Shown here: piece after piece, positions 10,229-20,414 of the stretch
Position numbering within the stretch: the stretch's first letter is position 1
Layout of the letters: the number at the start of each line of letters is the position of its first letter
NCBI GenBank assembly: GCA_947176375.1
Contig: CAMWQM010000003.1
Location: 86,899 to 150,898, forward strand
DNA: 64,000 nt
Direction of reading: 5' to 3'
From: an uncultured Helicobacteraceae bacterium
GTDB taxonomy: Bacteria; Campylobacterota; Campylobacteria; Campylobacterales; Helicobacteraceae
The notes under the pieces: generated by a model
What the model saw: the letters and a program-made list of their open reading frames with translations, nothing else
What the model was told of the DNA's origin: nothing
Databases searched by the model: none
Program-made: the position numbers and the translations under genes

Positions 10229-11162
10229 TATTAAGCTTTTTAAATTTTTAAAGTGCAATACGCTTTAAAGCAAGTTTAATAGATTCTAAATACTAAAAGC
10301 TATTGCATAAATATGGAAATAAAAAAGCTTAAAAACTAAATAAAAGTTTATAAAAAGTAAGGTGATGTTTATTCTTTTTAAAAAAGAATGTGTTTAATAT
10401 TATTAGATTATTCATATGTTTCTATAAAAACTAAATTTTGAAATTAAATAATAAGGTTATATAGCACTATAAAGAAATGTGCAATTATGTAGAAAATATC
10501 GAGAGTGATTTTTTGAAACTCTCTTGTATATTATTCAATTATTGATAAAATCTATTAGTTTGTTGTTTCTTTTTTTGCTGGTGTATCATTTTAAGATTCT
10601 ATAATGATTTATAATTTAACAAATAAAAAGTATTTTAATTAATTGGTATGTAAAAAGATAGAGAATATATATTTTACAAAGCATAGATATTAAAAATTCA
10701 TCTTTTTTAATATCCAACAAAATAATAACAAAAGAGGAATTGAAATAACATATATTAATAATACTTTTTATTTGTTAAGAAATAAATTGTTATAAAAAAT
10801 TAATTTTTATTAATTTATAAATAGGTGTAAATTTCTTTGCATAAATAATATGTAATTGATTAAAAAAATCCATTAGTCATTAATATTGTTGGCGTTATCA
10901 ATAAAATCTATTTAGATTTTACAATAAAAAGCTTTGTAGTTTCTGTTTTTAAATATTATTTTACATAGAAAATTTTTTATTAAATTTTTATAAAAAATCC
11001 CATTTTAAGTAAAAAGTATAATTTTAGAGTTATTTGGGATAATAACTTTATGGGGAGTAAATTAAAGATTTTTTGTATTAGATAGACTTTTGGTTGAGCT
11101 TTTTAGCGAAAGTAATTTTACTTTCTAAATTTTATAATTTATTTAAAATACTAAACTAATGT
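10229..11162. other. Gene-free AT-rich stretch after ispH
   Basis: I find no credible reading frame, RNA gene or repeat array in these 934 bp. A small inverted repeat (GAGAGT at 10501, ACTCTC at 10518) lies in the middle. The composition is extremely AT-rich. In H. pylori this position, next to ispH, is occupied by rpsA, so a rearrangement breakpoint is possible here. That is inference. Confidence 0.5.
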
Positions 11163-11903
11163 TTATTTTTCTGCTTTCTTTTTCTTGTTAATATAAATAT
11201 TTATAGATTCAACTCCTAAAGAAAATGCCACAGCAAAGTAGATATAGCCTTTTGATATATGGAAGCCAAACCCTTCTGCTATCAAAGTTACCCCAACTAA
11301 AATCAAAAATGAGAGTGCCAGAATCTTTATTGTTGGGTTGGAATCTACGAATCTTGCTATATATTTCGAGGCAAACATCATAACAAGCACGGCAATAATC
11401 ACTGCTAAAATCATTACAATCAAATGTTCTGCCATACCAACCGCAGTAATAACAGAATCTAGTGAAAATACAATATCTAAAATTGCAATTTGAATTAAGA
11501 TCCCAAAAAAACCCACATTACCCACTTTCTTAAGCATATTTTGTTCTTCTTCCTCTTTATTTATTTGTGAGTGAATTTCTTTTGTACTTTTCCATATTAG
11601 GAATAAGCCTCCTCCAATTAAGATTAAATCTTTGCCAGAAATTTCTCTACCAAAAATACTAAATAAAGGCTCTACAAGCTTCATAATCCAAAAAATTGAG
11701 ATTAAAAGTAAAATTCTAGTAATCATAGCAAAGCCAAGCCCCAAAACTCTAGCTCTATCCCTTTGAGATTCGGGTAGTCTTGTAACTAAAATTGCAATAA
11801 AAATGATGTTATCAATTCCTAAAATTATTTCTAAAAGTGTAAGCGTAGCAAGTGCCATCCAAGCATTTGGTTCTGTAATCCAACTAAAATCAAAAATATC
11901 CAT
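11163..11903 (-). CDS. TerC family integral membrane protein
   Basis: This 246-residue membrane protein of the TerC/Alx family has about seven transmembrane segments. The conserved acidic intramembrane motifs are clear: LLEIILGIDNIIFIAIL in the first helix and ILDIVFSLDSVITAVGM in the later one. Relatives take part in manganese export or metal-ion homeostasis. The downstream order on this strand (pgk, corA, terC) matches H. pylori HP1345-HP1343 as I recall. It is 43 bp downstream of corA and may share its message. Confidence 0.88.
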   Translation of the reverse strand: MDIFDFSWITEPNAWMALATLTLLEIILGIDNIIFIAILVTRLPESQRDRARVLGLGFAMITRILLLISIFWIMKLVEPLFSIFGREISGKDLILIGGGLFLIWKSTKEIHSQINKEEEEQNMLKKVGNVGFFGILIQIAILDIVFSLDSVITAVGMAEHLIVMILAVIIAVLVMMFASKYIARFVDSNPTIKILALSFLILVGVTLIAEGFGFHISKGYIYFAVAFSLGVESINIYINKKKKAEK

Positions 11904-11946
11904 TAGAGTCCTTTTTTTGCAAGAATTTATTAAATTTTTTAGAATC

Positions 11947-12891
11947 CTAAAGCCAATCTTTTTTCTTAAAATAAATTATTGGTATTATCGTTGAAATTAT
12001 CATCACAAAAAGCACGATAGGATAGCTATAAGCTAGCTCTAGCTCTGGCATATGCTTAAAATTCATACCATAAATTGTGCCAATAAGCGTTGGTGGCATC
12101 ATAGCAACAGTTACGACCGTGAAAATCTTTATAGTCTTATTTTGCTCAATGTTAATCTGTGAGGTAAAAAATGCGTGTATATTGTCTAGTGCGTTCATAT
12201 TAGCCACGCAAAAATCAATCAAAGAGTTTAAATCTTTTACTATTATTGTTATATTTTTTTTCACATCTAAATCAATTTTATTACTGCCTAGCAGCGCACT
12301 CAATGCCCTTCTTTTATCAAAAAGCGAATCTCTAAGTCTTGTATTTATATCTTGCAAGTTTGAGAGTGAGTTTAACATTTCATCATAATCATAACTATTT
12401 TCAAATACACCTTTTCTAAGTGAACGAATATCACGCGCGAAATTCTCAATCATATCAGCGTCTTTTTCAACTCTAACTTCAAAGATTTTAGAAATTAAAT
12501 CAAAGCCATCTTCAAAATTCCTAGGGCTTGCAAGCACTCTTTCTCGTATCTCATCAAAAATCTTAAATTCACTATACCTAATGGTAAAAAGAATGTTTTT
12601 ATAAAGCAAAAATGTAATAGTCTCATCTCTCAAACTATCCTCATCAAGCTTTATTAAAAATCTTGTATTAATAGTAATGCTATCTTTATCCTCCCAATAC
12701 CTAGCACTGCTCTCAATTTCCTCCCTTTCTTCTTTATTTGGAATCTCTATTTCATACATTTTAGAGATAGAGGCTATTTCATCAAGTGTAGGATTTAGTA
12801 AGTCAAGCCAAAGTATATTCTTATTCACAATATTATCATCATAGTCGTCTTTTATAACTAAAGAATTATGTTTTGAAAATACATTTACCAT
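11947..12891 (-). CDS. corA: CorA-type magnesium/cobalt transporter
   Basis: The 314-residue protein has a large acidic, helical cytoplasmic domain followed by two C-terminal transmembrane segments. The diagnostic pore motif YGMNF sits at the end of the first of these ([11 protein letters not shown]). The C-terminus ends in the basic KKKDWL typical of CorA. It forms a pentameric Mg2+ channel in the inner membrane. It lies 15 bp downstream of pgk on the same strand. Confidence 0.94.
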   Translation of the reverse strand: MVNVFSKHNSLVIKDDYDDNIVNKNILWLDLLNPTLDEIASISKMYEIEIPNKEEREEIESSARYWEDKDSITINTRFLIKLDEDSLRDETITFLLYKNILFTIRYSEFKIFDEIRERVLASPRNFEDGFDLISKIFEVRVEKDADMIENFARDIRSLRKGVFENSYDYDEMLNSLSNLQDINTRLRDSLFDKRRALSALLGSNKIDLDVKKNITIIVKDLNSLIDFCVANMNALDNIHAFFTSQINIEQNKTIKIFTVVTVAMMPPTLIGTIYGMNFKHMPELELAYSYPIVLFVMIISTIIPIIYFKKKDWL

Positions 12892-12906
12892 TATTTAAAC
12901 ACCCTG

Positions 12907-14112
12907 TTATTTTTTATCTAAAACCTCAAATGCAGGTAGTATCTTACCCTCTAGTAATTCAAGTGAAGCACCACCCCCTGTGGAAATAAAGCTCATATTG
13001 TCAATTTCACCTGCTTTATCAACTGCATCAGCTGTATCACCCCCACCAATGAGACTAAAAGCGTAAGTATCTGCAATATAATGTGCTAAATTGAATGTAC
13101 CTCGTGAAAACTGCCCAATTTCATAGATTCCAATAGGTCCATTCCATATAATTGTCTGGCTATCACGAATTACTTCTGCAAAAAGTTTAATACTAGCAGG
13201 TCCTGCATCAACAGCCATATAATCCTCTGGAATGTCCTGTGCAGGAGTGATTTTAATATTTTTATGCTCTTTTATATTATCAGTTGAGACGACATCAACA
13301 GGAAGATATATTTTTACACCTTTATCTTTTGCGTGGCGGAGGATTCTCTTTGCTTCTTCGAGTAGATTCTCTTCAATTAGAGATTTCTGTGTATCATAAC
13401 CAATAGCTTTTAGGAAAGTATTACTCATAGCTCCACCGATGATAATTTTATCAACTACATTTAAGATATTGTTTAATAATGCAAGTTTAGATGAGACTTT
13501 AGAACCACCTACAATTAAAAGCACAGGTTTTATCGGGCTTGCAAGAGCTTTAGAGAATGAATCTATTTCTTTTTTTAGCAGCAATCCTGCAACTTTTTCT
13601 TTAGCAAATTCTGCTATTCCATAGGTTGAAGAGTGCTTTCTGTGGCTTGTGCCAAAAGCATCATTTATAAAAATATCACAGATATTGGCTAATTGCTTTG
13701 ATAAAAATTCCTCATTTTTTTCTTCTCCCTCATAATAGCGAATATTTTCTAGCAAAATCACACTTTTTGTCTCCAATGTCGCAATAATGCTAGGCACGCT
13801 GTCTATTCTCTCTGTAAAAACAACAGATTTGTCTAAAAGTCTCTCTAGTCTTTTTATGATATGCTTTAGTGAATATTTTGGGTCCTTGCCTTTTGGACGC
13901 CCAAGATGGCTAACTAAAATTATATGTTTCGCACCATTATCAATGCAGTAGTTTATAGTGGGGATTGCCTCTCGTATCCTAGTGTCATCGGAGATATTAA
14001 AATCCTTATCCATAGGGACATTAAAATCAACACGAATTAAGATTCTTTTATCTTTTAGGTCAATATCACGCACACTTTTGACATTTTGCATAAATTCTAC
14101 ACTCTTTGACAT
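12907..14112 (-). CDS. pgk: Phosphoglycerate kinase
   Basis: This glycolytic/gluconeogenic kinase interconverts 1,3-bisphosphoglycerate + ADP and 3-phosphoglycerate + ATP. The N-terminal signature is KRILIRVDFNVPMD, the basic patch is HLGRPKG, and the C-terminal nucleotide site includes GGGDTADAV and STGGGASLELLEG. The length is 401 residues, normal for bacteria. ATG 14112 is preceded by AAGGAG at 7 nt. corA and terC follow it. Confidence 0.97.
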   Translation of the reverse strand: MSKSVEFMQNVKSVRDIDLKDKRILIRVDFNVPMDKDFNISDDTRIREAIPTINYCIDNGAKHIILVSHLGRPKGKDPKYSLKHIIKRLERLLDKSVVFTERIDSVPSIIATLETKSVILLENIRYYEGEEKNEEFLSKQLANICDIFINDAFGTSHRKHSSTYGIAEFAKEKVAGLLLKKEIDSFSKALASPIKPVLLIVGGSKVSSKLALLNNILNVVDKIIIGGAMSNTFLKAIGYDTQKSLIEENLLEEAKRILRHAKDKGVKIYLPVDVVSTDNIKEHKNIKITPAQDIPEDYMAVDAGPASIKLFAEVIRDSQTIIWNGPIGIYEIGQFSRGTFNLAHYIADTYAFSLIGGGDTADAVDKAGEIDNMSFISTGGGASLELLEGKILPAFEVLDKK

Positions 14113-14165
14113 ATACTCTCCTTATAAAGAAAATAATTTAGATTCTACTATTTTTTGCTTAAATG

Positions 14166-14999
14166 CTATCTATCCTCTGTGAATAAAATATTAGTTTTTT
14201 TGACTAGAATCCTACAAATTACATAAATTATAAAACAAATAATAAAGAAAGCGCTCAAAATATAATTTGGAGTTAGCATTTTAAAATCAAGTGTAATTGC
14301 AATAATTATATAATGTATGATAAATAGCGAACTAGCCAGCCCAAAAAGTGAGTGATATTCTCTTTTTATCATAGATTTTGTGCTAAAAGTCATATCAGAT
14401 TTTACAAAATTTTTAAAGCTGGGGATAAAGCAGGGCGTAGATTTTGCCCACTCCTCATAATCTTTACCAAATTTTTGGCTTAAAAATACCTCCTCTGCGT
14501 AAATTATTCGCTCATAATAAAGCCAAAAAGCTAATATAAAACAGAGAATAAAAATCCAATTTCCTACCAAAATAACAGGCGCTAACATCATTAAGAAATT
14601 CCCTAGATAGAGTGGGTTGCGACAGGTTGAATAAAATCCTTTGGTGTTTAGTGTGTTTGCTTTTTGCTCTTTTGTGTTTCTCCCAGATGTATCTTTTGGC
14701 ACGAATCCAGCAACCAAGATTCTAACTCCCTGTCCAATAAGTCCAACCAAGATTGCAACAATAATTAAAGCATTATTATAGCTACCAAAAGAAACATATT
14801 TAAGATTGTTCTCAAGTAGGTCTTTTAGGTCACTACTAGAGCTAATTTGAGATACATTAATCTCAAATGATACTTTATACATAGGCGAACCATAGCTTAA
14901 AAGCACAATTATAAACAAAGGCACTAAAAATAGCGGCAAATAGCTTCTATATTGAAATAAAAAATCCCCATCTTTTTTAAATCTATCACAAAGTCTCAA
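14166..14999 (-). CDS. Isoprenylcysteine/phospholipid methyltransferase-like membrane protein
   Basis: The 277-residue membrane protein has roughly six transmembrane segments. The core matches the ICMT/PEMT fold of SAM-dependent membrane methyltransferases. Family marks are GFYSTCRNPLYLGNF (SAM-binding Arg-Asn-Pro) and YYERIIYAEEVFL followed by FGKDYEEWAKSTPCFIP. The substrate is unknown; bacterial relatives act on lipids or small molecules. It is separated from pgk by 53 bp and may be read independently. Confidence 0.8.
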   Translation of the reverse strand: MRLCDRFKKDGDFLFQYRSYLPLFLVPLFIIVLLSYGSPMYKVSFEINVSQISSSSDLKDLLENNLKYVSFGSYNNALIIVAILVGLIGQGVRILVAGFVPKDTSGRNTKEQKANTLNTKGFYSTCRNPLYLGNFLMMLAPVILVGNWIFILCFILAFWLYYERIIYAEEVFLSQKFGKDYEEWAKSTPCFIPSFKNFVKSDMTFSTKSMIKREYHSLFGLASSLFIIHYIIIAITLDFKMLTPNYILSAFFIICFIIYVICRILVKKTNILFTEDR

Positions 15000-15037
15000 A
15001 TATTTTCTCCTAAAAATAAATTTTTAATCTCAATTTT

Positions 15038-16243
15038 TTAAAATCTAATTTTAAATATAAGGTTTGCTTGTGTGATATTTGGAATCGCACTTTTGCTCCC
15101 ATGTGTATTTAAAAAATGAATTATTATATTTGCAGTATCAAGTATATTCCAATCAAAATATAAATTTATCTCACCTTGCTTGTAGCGAGTGTAATCGGTT
15201 GTTAGCTTGTTTTTAAACCAATTAAAGCCATATACTAAATACACATCTAAAAAGCTTGCCTCATAGCCTATCTTTCCATAGACAAGATTTACAGCCCTAT
15301 GGTAATTTAGTACATCACCACTAAAATAGAAAAATGGATTAAAGCTATTTCCACTAATTTGCAAGCTTCCCATTCCAGCGCCATTAGAAGTATTTATATA
15401 TCCAAAATTTGCATAAACTTTTCCAAAATCTCCCTCAAATTTCCCACCAACATCAGAGTGGAATAGATAGCTATTATCGCTAAATTCACTATATCTATGC
15501 TCATATCCTCCTATAAATCCAGCCTGTGCCTCAAAATAAGTAGTATCAATAGCCACTTTCCCAGCTATATAGCTATAAATGTCAGGAACAATCTGCCCAT
15601 AAGCCTTAAGTTTTAGCCATTCTAGCACCTCAAAAGTAAGCCCTAAATAATACGCTCCACCATATCTAGTGTATCCAATAGGACTGCCATTACTCCATCT
15701 TTGGATTTTATCAAATCCACTTAATTCCCTATCTAACACCATTCCATATTGATTCATATATACAAAGTCAATTAATAGCCAGCCTATGCTTTTATTGCTT
15801 AACCAAACCCCATCAAAATGATTTGAGATTAAATCACTGCCATCTTCTATTCTCCCGGCTTTTATGCTTGTATCACCATCGAAATATTCTAAATAGCTTC
15901 GTGCAATCATAGCCCTATTATTATCCCAAAAATCCCTTGCAGCTGAGCCAAAACCACCAATATAACTAGATTTTTTACTTTGCTCCCATAGAGGCAAAGC
16001 TCCACGGAATCCTATATTAATCCTAAAGTTTGTATAAAATGCACTTTTATAATAAAGTCCAAAGGTTGTAGCTAGAAACGAGCCTGTCTGATATTTTGTT
16101 TGATTTTTATCCTGTGGATTTGAATTCACATAATCAAAAAGTAGGTTTATATCGCCATCTGTCTGCCCATTTTTAATCGCATCAATAAAATTATTTGCAA
16201 AGCTAAAACCAAAAAATATAAATATTAAAAATAAAATTTTCAA
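15038..16243 (-). CDS. Outer-membrane porin-like protein (Opr/Hof type)
   Basis: A beta-barrel protein of about 401 residues. An upstream TTG at 16264 is possible, but TTG 16243 begins the signal peptide exactly (MKILFLIFIFFGFSFAN) and has AGGAG 8 nt before it, overlapping the panC stop codon, so I prefer it. Barrel strands alternate aromatic and small residues. Motifs such as AMIARSYLEYFDGDTSIKAG recur in Opr-family porins, and the last residue is Phe, the usual Bam signal. It is the last gene of the long panC-pyrF-nusB operon, as HP0007-type OMP genes are in H. pylori. Confidence 0.75.
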   Translation of the reverse strand: MKILFLIFIFFGFSFANNFIDAIKNGQTDGDINLLFDYVNSNPQDKNQTKYQTGSFLATTFGLYYKSAFYTNFRINIGFRGALPLWEQSKKSSYIGGFGSAARDFWDNNRAMIARSYLEYFDGDTSIKAGRIEDGSDLISNHFDGVWLSNKSIGWLLIDFVYMNQYGMVLDRELSGFDKIQRWSNGSPIGYTRYGGAYYLGLTFEVLEWLKLKAYGQIVPDIYSYIAGKVAIDTTYFEAQAGFIGGYEHRYSEFSDNSYLFHSDVGGKFEGDFGKVYANFGYINTSNGAGMGSLQISGNSFNPFFYFSGDVLNYHRAVNLVYGKIGYEASFLDVYLVYGFNWFKNKLTTDYTRYKQGEINLYFDWNILDTANIIIHFLNTHGSKSAIPNITQANLIFKIRF

Positions 16244-16254
16244 CTCACAAACTC

Positions 16255-17082
16255 CTAAAACCAAAAATTATCTAGCAATCTAGTATTATCAATTCTAACT
16301 GCTATAAGCAAAAGGCTTTCCTTTTCTTTTATCACTTCAATAGAATCTAGGTTTAAATCAACCACATTGCAGTAATCAACATCTAATTCTTTTAATTCCT
16401 TTAAAGCAATTTTTTCTATCACTCTGGCATTTATTTCTTTTCCTAACACCGCTTTAGAGACGCCTTCTATCGCCTTTGGAATTTGTAAAGCTTTATTATA
16501 AGCAGTAGAATCTAAATAGATATTCCTAGAGCTTAATGCTAAATTATTAGAATCTCGCAAAATTGGGCAACCAATAATATTAATATCTAAAAATAAATCA
16601 TTAACCATTTTTTTTATAATTAATAATTGCTGTGCATCTTTTTTGCCAAAATAGGCATTGTGTGGCTTGATGAGATTAAAAAACTTTAGCACAACTCTTA
16701 AAACTCCGCTAAAATGCCCATCTCTTAAGCTTCCTTCGAATTTATTTGTAAGGTTTTTTGGTGGAATTAAAATTACTTCATCACTGCTTGGATATAACTC
16801 CTCTGTGCTTGGCAAAAATACTGCGCTGACTCCTGAAATTTTGCATAATTCTAAATCTTTATTAATATTTCTTGGATATTTGCTAAAATCCTCATTTTCC
16901 CCAAATTGTGTAGGATTCACAAAAATTGAAACTATGCTTACATCATTTTGTTCTTTACTTTTTGAAATCAGTGATAAATGTCCTTTATGTAAAGCTCCCA
17001 TAGTAGGCACAAAACCTATAGTCTTATTTTCTAGTGAATTTCTATAAGATTTTAATTCATCTATTGTTTTTAATATAAACAT
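16255..17082 (-). CDS. panC: Pantothenate synthetase
   Basis: This enzyme joins beta-alanine to pantoate with ATP in coenzyme A synthesis. The 275-residue protein carries the HIGH-like motif in PTMGALHKGHLSL, FVNPTQFGENEDF, the pantoate/ATP segment FFGKKDAQQLLII, and the KMSKS-like LALSSRNIYL. It lies 12 bp from pyrF on the same strand. Its stop codon overlaps the ribosome binding site of the following porin gene. Confidence 0.96.
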   Translation of the reverse strand: MFILKTIDELKSYRNSLENKTIGFVPTMGALHKGHLSLISKSKEQNDVSIVSIFVNPTQFGENEDFSKYPRNINKDLELCKISGVSAVFLPSTEELYPSSDEVILIPPKNLTNKFEGSLRDGHFSGVLRVVLKFFNLIKPHNAYFGKKDAQQLLIIKKMVNDLFLDINIIGCPILRDSNNLALSSRNIYLDSTAYNKALQIPKAIEGVSKAVLGKEINARVIEKIALKELKELDVDYCNVVDLNLDSIEVIKEKESLLLIAVRIDNTRLLDNFWF

Positions 17083-17094
17083 TGCTTAAAACTC

Positions 17095-17895
17095 CTATTT
17101 TGCTTCTTTTGGCTCTAATTTGTTTAAGATCTTTTTTGTGATAGAAATTGGATTTGTGCTTTTATAAATTGGTCTGCCAACCACGATAAAATCGGCTTTC
17201 TGTTTCATTGCAAAATCTAGGCTTGAAATTCTCTTTTGGTCGTCTTTGGCATCATATAAATCAATTTGTGAGGAATCCTGCAAAGAATCTTTCAAAATAC
17301 CTTTATTTGTGGAATCTAAATTACTATCTATAAAATCACTCTCACAAGGTCGGATTCCAGGAGTAAGTGTGAGAATGTTATTAAAGTTTTCTTTTATGAC
17401 TTTGCTTTCAAATACAGAGCAAACAACACCATTAATCCCACATTCGCTTGTGATTTTAGCAAAATTGAGAGCTGATAAATTAATTTTTTGATTATAAATC
17501 TCTCTCCACTCCTCATCGCTAAAGCTTGTCAATGCAGTAACCGCAAAGATGAGCGGAGGATTTGTTACTTTTTTTAGAAAATTTGCAATCTCGCTTAACG
17601 CTCGCCTACCACTACTAGAATGGATTGTAATAATATCTACTTTTAGTTTTAATATTTCACTTAAGGCATCTAGCATAGTATTTGGAATATCATAAAGTTT
17701 TAAATCTAAAAATATTTTAAAGCCTAGTTTTTGTAATTCCTCTAAAAATGCACTCCCATCACGAATAAAGCTTCTTAACCCAACTTTGAGATAAATATCA
17801 TTTAGATTATTTTTGGCTAAATCTTTACATAGTGTGAGATTTTCATCTCTTGTTGGTAAATCTAGCGCAATGCAGAGATTTGGAGTGTTATTCAT
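17095..17895 (-). CDS. pyrF: Orotidine 5'-phosphate decarboxylase with an internal low-complexity insert
   Basis: The enzyme makes UMP from OMP. The catalytic segment FLDLKLYDIPNTM (Asp-x-Lys-xx-Asp) and the phosphate-binding LTPGIRP are intact. The protein has 266 residues, about 25-30 more than usual. The excess lies between LTPGIRP and the conserved AKDDQKR and is rich in Asp, Ser, Asn and Lys (around residues 190-215). The inserted DNA carries several GATTC words. ATG 17895 overlaps nusB by 4 bp. The insert is probably a surface loop, since the flanking active-site elements are preserved. Confidence 0.94.
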   Translation of the reverse strand: MNNTPNLCIALDLPTRDENLTLCKDLAKNNLNDIYLKVGLRSFIRDGSAFLEELQKLGFKIFLDLKLYDIPNTMLDALSEILKLKVDIITIHSSSGRRALSEIANFLKKVTNPPLIFAVTALTSFSDEEWREIYNQKINLSALNFAKITSECGINGVVCSVFESKVIKENFNNILTLTPGIRPCESDFIDSNLDSTNKGILKDSLQDSSQIDLYDAKDDQKRISSLDFAMKQKADFIVVGRPIYKSTNPISITKKILNKLEPKEAK

Positions 17896-18461
17896 TTATT
17901 TTCTCCTTTAGATTCTATTTTAGTATCAGAAACTATCTTAATATCAAGGCTAGAAGCGTTTTTCAAATCATTATTTTTAGATTCTACTAAATTAATGTTA
18001 GAATTTATTTTATAGGCTTTACAATCTATGGCTTTATTTCTTTTCTGCTTAGCTTTAGCTTCTCGTTTTAGCTTTCCTATAGAATCTAAAATTCCATTTA
18101 CAAAACGAGGAGTGTTATCACTACCTAGAATCTTAGAAATTTCTATCGCCTCATTTATGATAATAGGAATATCAAGATTTGTATATATTGTCTCATAAAC
18201 ACCTAGTCTAAGGATACATTTATCAACCATTCCTAGTCGCTTAAAATCCCAGCTCTGCAAAGATTCTTTAATAATACAATCTATTTGCTCTATATTGTTA
18301 ATAATTTCATCAAAGAGATTTAGGGCAAATTCAGCTTGCATATTTTTTATTTTCTTTTGAGAAAGCAGTGCTGGCGCAAATTTTCTTATATCCAAATTCC
18401 CGCTAGAATAAGCATATAATAGCTCTACTACTGCTTCTCGTGCGTGTGTTCTAGTAGCCAT
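17892..18461 (-). CDS. nusB: Transcription antitermination factor NusB with C-terminal extension
   Basis: NusB binds boxA RNA with S10 in rRNA antitermination complexes. The N-terminal 135-140 residues are a normal all-helical NusB (THAREAVVELLYAYSSG, INEAIEISKILG, RFVNGILDSI). The protein then continues for about 50 residues that are rich in Lys, Asn, Ser and Glu (LVESKNNDLK, TKIESKGENK). In the family, as in H. pylori, the protein ends before this. The tail DNA twice contains TAGAATCTAAA. The gene overlaps ribH (TAATG) and pyrF (ATGA). Confidence 0.94.
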   Translation of the reverse strand: MATRTHAREAVVELLYAYSSGNLDIRKFAPALLSQKKIKNMQAEFALNLFDEIINNIEQIDCIIKESLQSWDFKRLGMVDKCILRLGVYETIYTNLDIPIIINEAIEISKILGSDNTPRFVNGILDSIGKLKREAKAKQKRNKAIDCKAYKINSNINLVESKNNDLKNASSLDIKIVSDTKIESKGENK

Positions 18462-18934
18462 TAAAATTTCTTATATAAATTAATTAGCTCAATTAGTGAA
18501 TTCATTGCCTCAAAGCCTTTATTTCCTGCTTTTGTCCCAGCTCTTTCTATCGCCTGTTCTATCGTATCAGTGGTTAGAAGTCCAAAGCTAACGCAAGCAT
18601 TATATTTTAGTGCCACATTTGCAATGCCTTTTGTAGCCTCAGCACTAACATAGTCAAAATGTGGAGTTGCGCCACGAATTACGGCTCCAAGACAGCAGAT
18701 TCCGCTATATTTTTTACCTTTATCCTTATCTAATATTTTATTAAGTGCAAATGGAATCTCGTAAGCCCCTGGCACAAGCACTAAATCTAACTTACTTTCA
18801 TCGCCTCCGTGCCTAATGAAGCTATCTTTTGCGCCCTCAACCAATCTATCTGTAATTAAATGATTAAATCTTGAAGCTATAATAGCCACTCTTTCTGCAC
18901 TACCAATATTTAAATTGCCTTGAAAAGTATTCAT
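18461..18934 (-). CDS. ribH: 6,7-dimethyl-8-ribityllumazine synthase
   Basis: This is the penultimate enzyme of riboflavin synthesis. The 157 residues are of normal length. Conserved features are [16 protein letters not shown], the [10 protein letters not shown] loop, the [17 protein letters not shown] segment containing the catalytic His, and [17 protein letters not shown]. Such proteins usually assemble into 60-mers. It is preceded by an AAAGGGGGAT ribosome binding site and overlaps nusB downstream. Confidence 0.96.
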   Translation of the reverse strand: MNTFQGNLNIGSAERVAIIASRFNHLITDRLVEGAKDSFIRHGGDESKLDLVLVPGAYEIPFALNKILDKDKGKKYSGICCLGAVIRGATPHFDYVSAEATKGIANVALKYNACVSFGLLTTDTIEQAIERAGTKAGNKGFEAMNSLIELINLYKKF

Positions 18935-18958
18935 TTTATCCCCCTTTTTTTATAGAAA

Positions 18959-19762
18959 TCAATTTGAAGTATTTGAAATTTTAATTAGTTTATCCATAAT
19001 ATTAGCTACATCTTTGGAGTTTATCATATTTGCTCCATCGCTTAATGCGTCTTTTGGGCTATTGTGGCATTCCATAAAAAATCCATCAACACCAACTGCA
19101 GCTGCAGCCTTTGCTAAAGGAAGCACAAAAGAACTATCGCCAGAGCTTTTCCCACCGCCAAGTCCTGGCATTTGCACGCTATGAGTGCAGTCAAATATCA
19201 CAGGCGCAAACTTTCGCATTATCACAAGACTTCTCATATCAACTACTAAATTTCCATAGCCAAAGCTACTTCCCCTTTCTGTTAAGCAAACTTTTAACTT
19301 TTTTGAAGTCTCGTAGTCTGCATTTTCTCCACCTCTTGTTTTAATTACTTTAAGTGCCGCATATTGCATATCAATGGGATTTACAAACTGCCCTTTTTTG
19401 ATATTTACAATTTTATTGCTTTTTGCAGCCTCCACTATCAAATCTGTTTGTCTGCAAAGGAGTGCAGGGATTTGAATTATATCTGCTACTTCAGCTGCAA
19501 TTTCAACTTGATAGCATTCATGTACATCAGTAATTATTTTATATCCAAATTCTTTTTTTATCTCTTTTAGTATTTCTAATCCCTCTTTTACCCCAATCCC
19601 ACGATAATTTTCTAGGCTAGTTCTATTTGCCTTATCAAAAGAGGCTTTGAAATAAAAATTTATATTTTCATCTTTATTCAGAGATTGTAAATCTCTAGCA
19701 ATTACTCTTATCTTTTCTCTCCCTTCTATCGCACAGGGACCAGACATTAAAATCATTTTCAT
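18959..19762 (-). CDS. kdsA: 3-deoxy-8-phosphooctulonate synthase (KDO-8-P synthase)
   Basis: The enzyme condenses phosphoenolpyruvate and arabinose-5-phosphate for the KDO core of lipopolysaccharide. Signatures are [47 protein letters not shown], and [11 protein letters not shown]. The 267 residues are normal. It sits between carbonic anhydrase and ribH in the operon order known from H. pylori HP0001-HP0006. Confidence 0.96.
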   Translation of the reverse strand: MKMILMSGPCAIEGREKIRVIARDLQSLNKDENINFYFKASFDKANRTSLENYRGIGVKEGLEILKEIKKEFGYKIITDVHECYQVEIAAEVADIIQIPALLCRQTDLIVEAAKSNKIVNIKKGQFVNPIDMQYAALKVIKTRGGENADYETSKKLKVCLTERGSSFGYGNLVVDMRSLVIMRKFAPVIFDCTHSVQMPGLGGGKSSGDSSFVLPLAKAAAAVGVDGFFMECHNSPKDALSDGANMINSKDVANIMDKLIKISNTSN

Positions 19763-19772
19763 TAGATCCTTT

Positions 19773-20414
19773 TTAATTAGTTTTAATAGGCTTAAACTCT
19801 CGTTTTATCATATTGTAATTCAAAATCTCACCTGTCTCAATTATATAATACCACCCAAATATTTGAATTTGTCCACTATCAAACTTTTCTTCGACAAATG
19901 GATAAGTCATTAGATTTTCCAATTGATACTCGATATTTATCTGTTCTGTTAGCCAGATTCGTTTTGATTTGGAATCTGGTTTTAGGGTTTCTACCCTTTT
20001 TTTTACAGGGTTTAATAATGTAAGCCAATTTTTTACATAAGGCGCATTTTTTAGCTTATCTTGCGTATCATAAATTGCGCTACAAGCACCGCAATTACTA
20101 TGTCCGCAAACTATAATATTTTTTATATTAAGTATATTTAGCGCATATTCAATTGCTGCAGTAGTAGCCAAATATCCACTTCTTAAATCATTAGCACTAT
20201 CTTTATATGGAGGGATAATGTTTCCTATATTTCGCACGACAAATAAATCACCTGGTAGTGTATTTGTGATAAGATTTGGCACAACTCTTGAATCTACGCA
20301 GGAGATAAAAAGTGTATGTGGGTCTTGCTTTTTCTTTAGATTCTCATACAATTCCTTATGATTTAGATAATCTTCCTCTTTAAACTTAATAGCGCCTTCA
20401 AAAAGCTCTCTCAT
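19773..20414 (-). CDS. Beta-class carbonic anhydrase
   Basis: This zinc enzyme interconverts CO2 and bicarbonate in the cytoplasm. The ligand set is visible: Cys-x-Asp-x-Arg in SCVDSRV, and His-xx-Cys in [22 protein letters not shown] is also typical. The 213 residues match the H. pylori IcfA-type enzyme. Its start overlaps the preceding PomB-like gene by 4 bp. In these capnophilic bacteria it probably supplies bicarbonate and helps pH balance; that is inference from the family. Confidence 0.95.
   Translation of the reverse strand: MRELFEGAIKFKEEDYLNHKELYENLKKKQDPHTLFISCVDSRVVPNLITNTLPGDLFVVRNIGNIIPPYKDSANDLRSGYLATTAAIEYALNILNIKNIIVCGHSNCGACSAIYDTQDKLKNAPYVKNWLTLLNPVKKRVETLKPDSKSKRIWLTEQINIEYQLENLMTYPFVEEKFDSGQIQIFGWYYIIETGEILNYNMIKREFKPIKTN

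Noticed and set aside
10501..10523. Inverted repeat GAGAGT/ACTCTC as a terminator or regulatory RNA.
   Set aside because: Only six pairs with an 11-nt loop, about 270 bp from the nearest gene end, in very AT-rich DNA where such repeats arise by chance.
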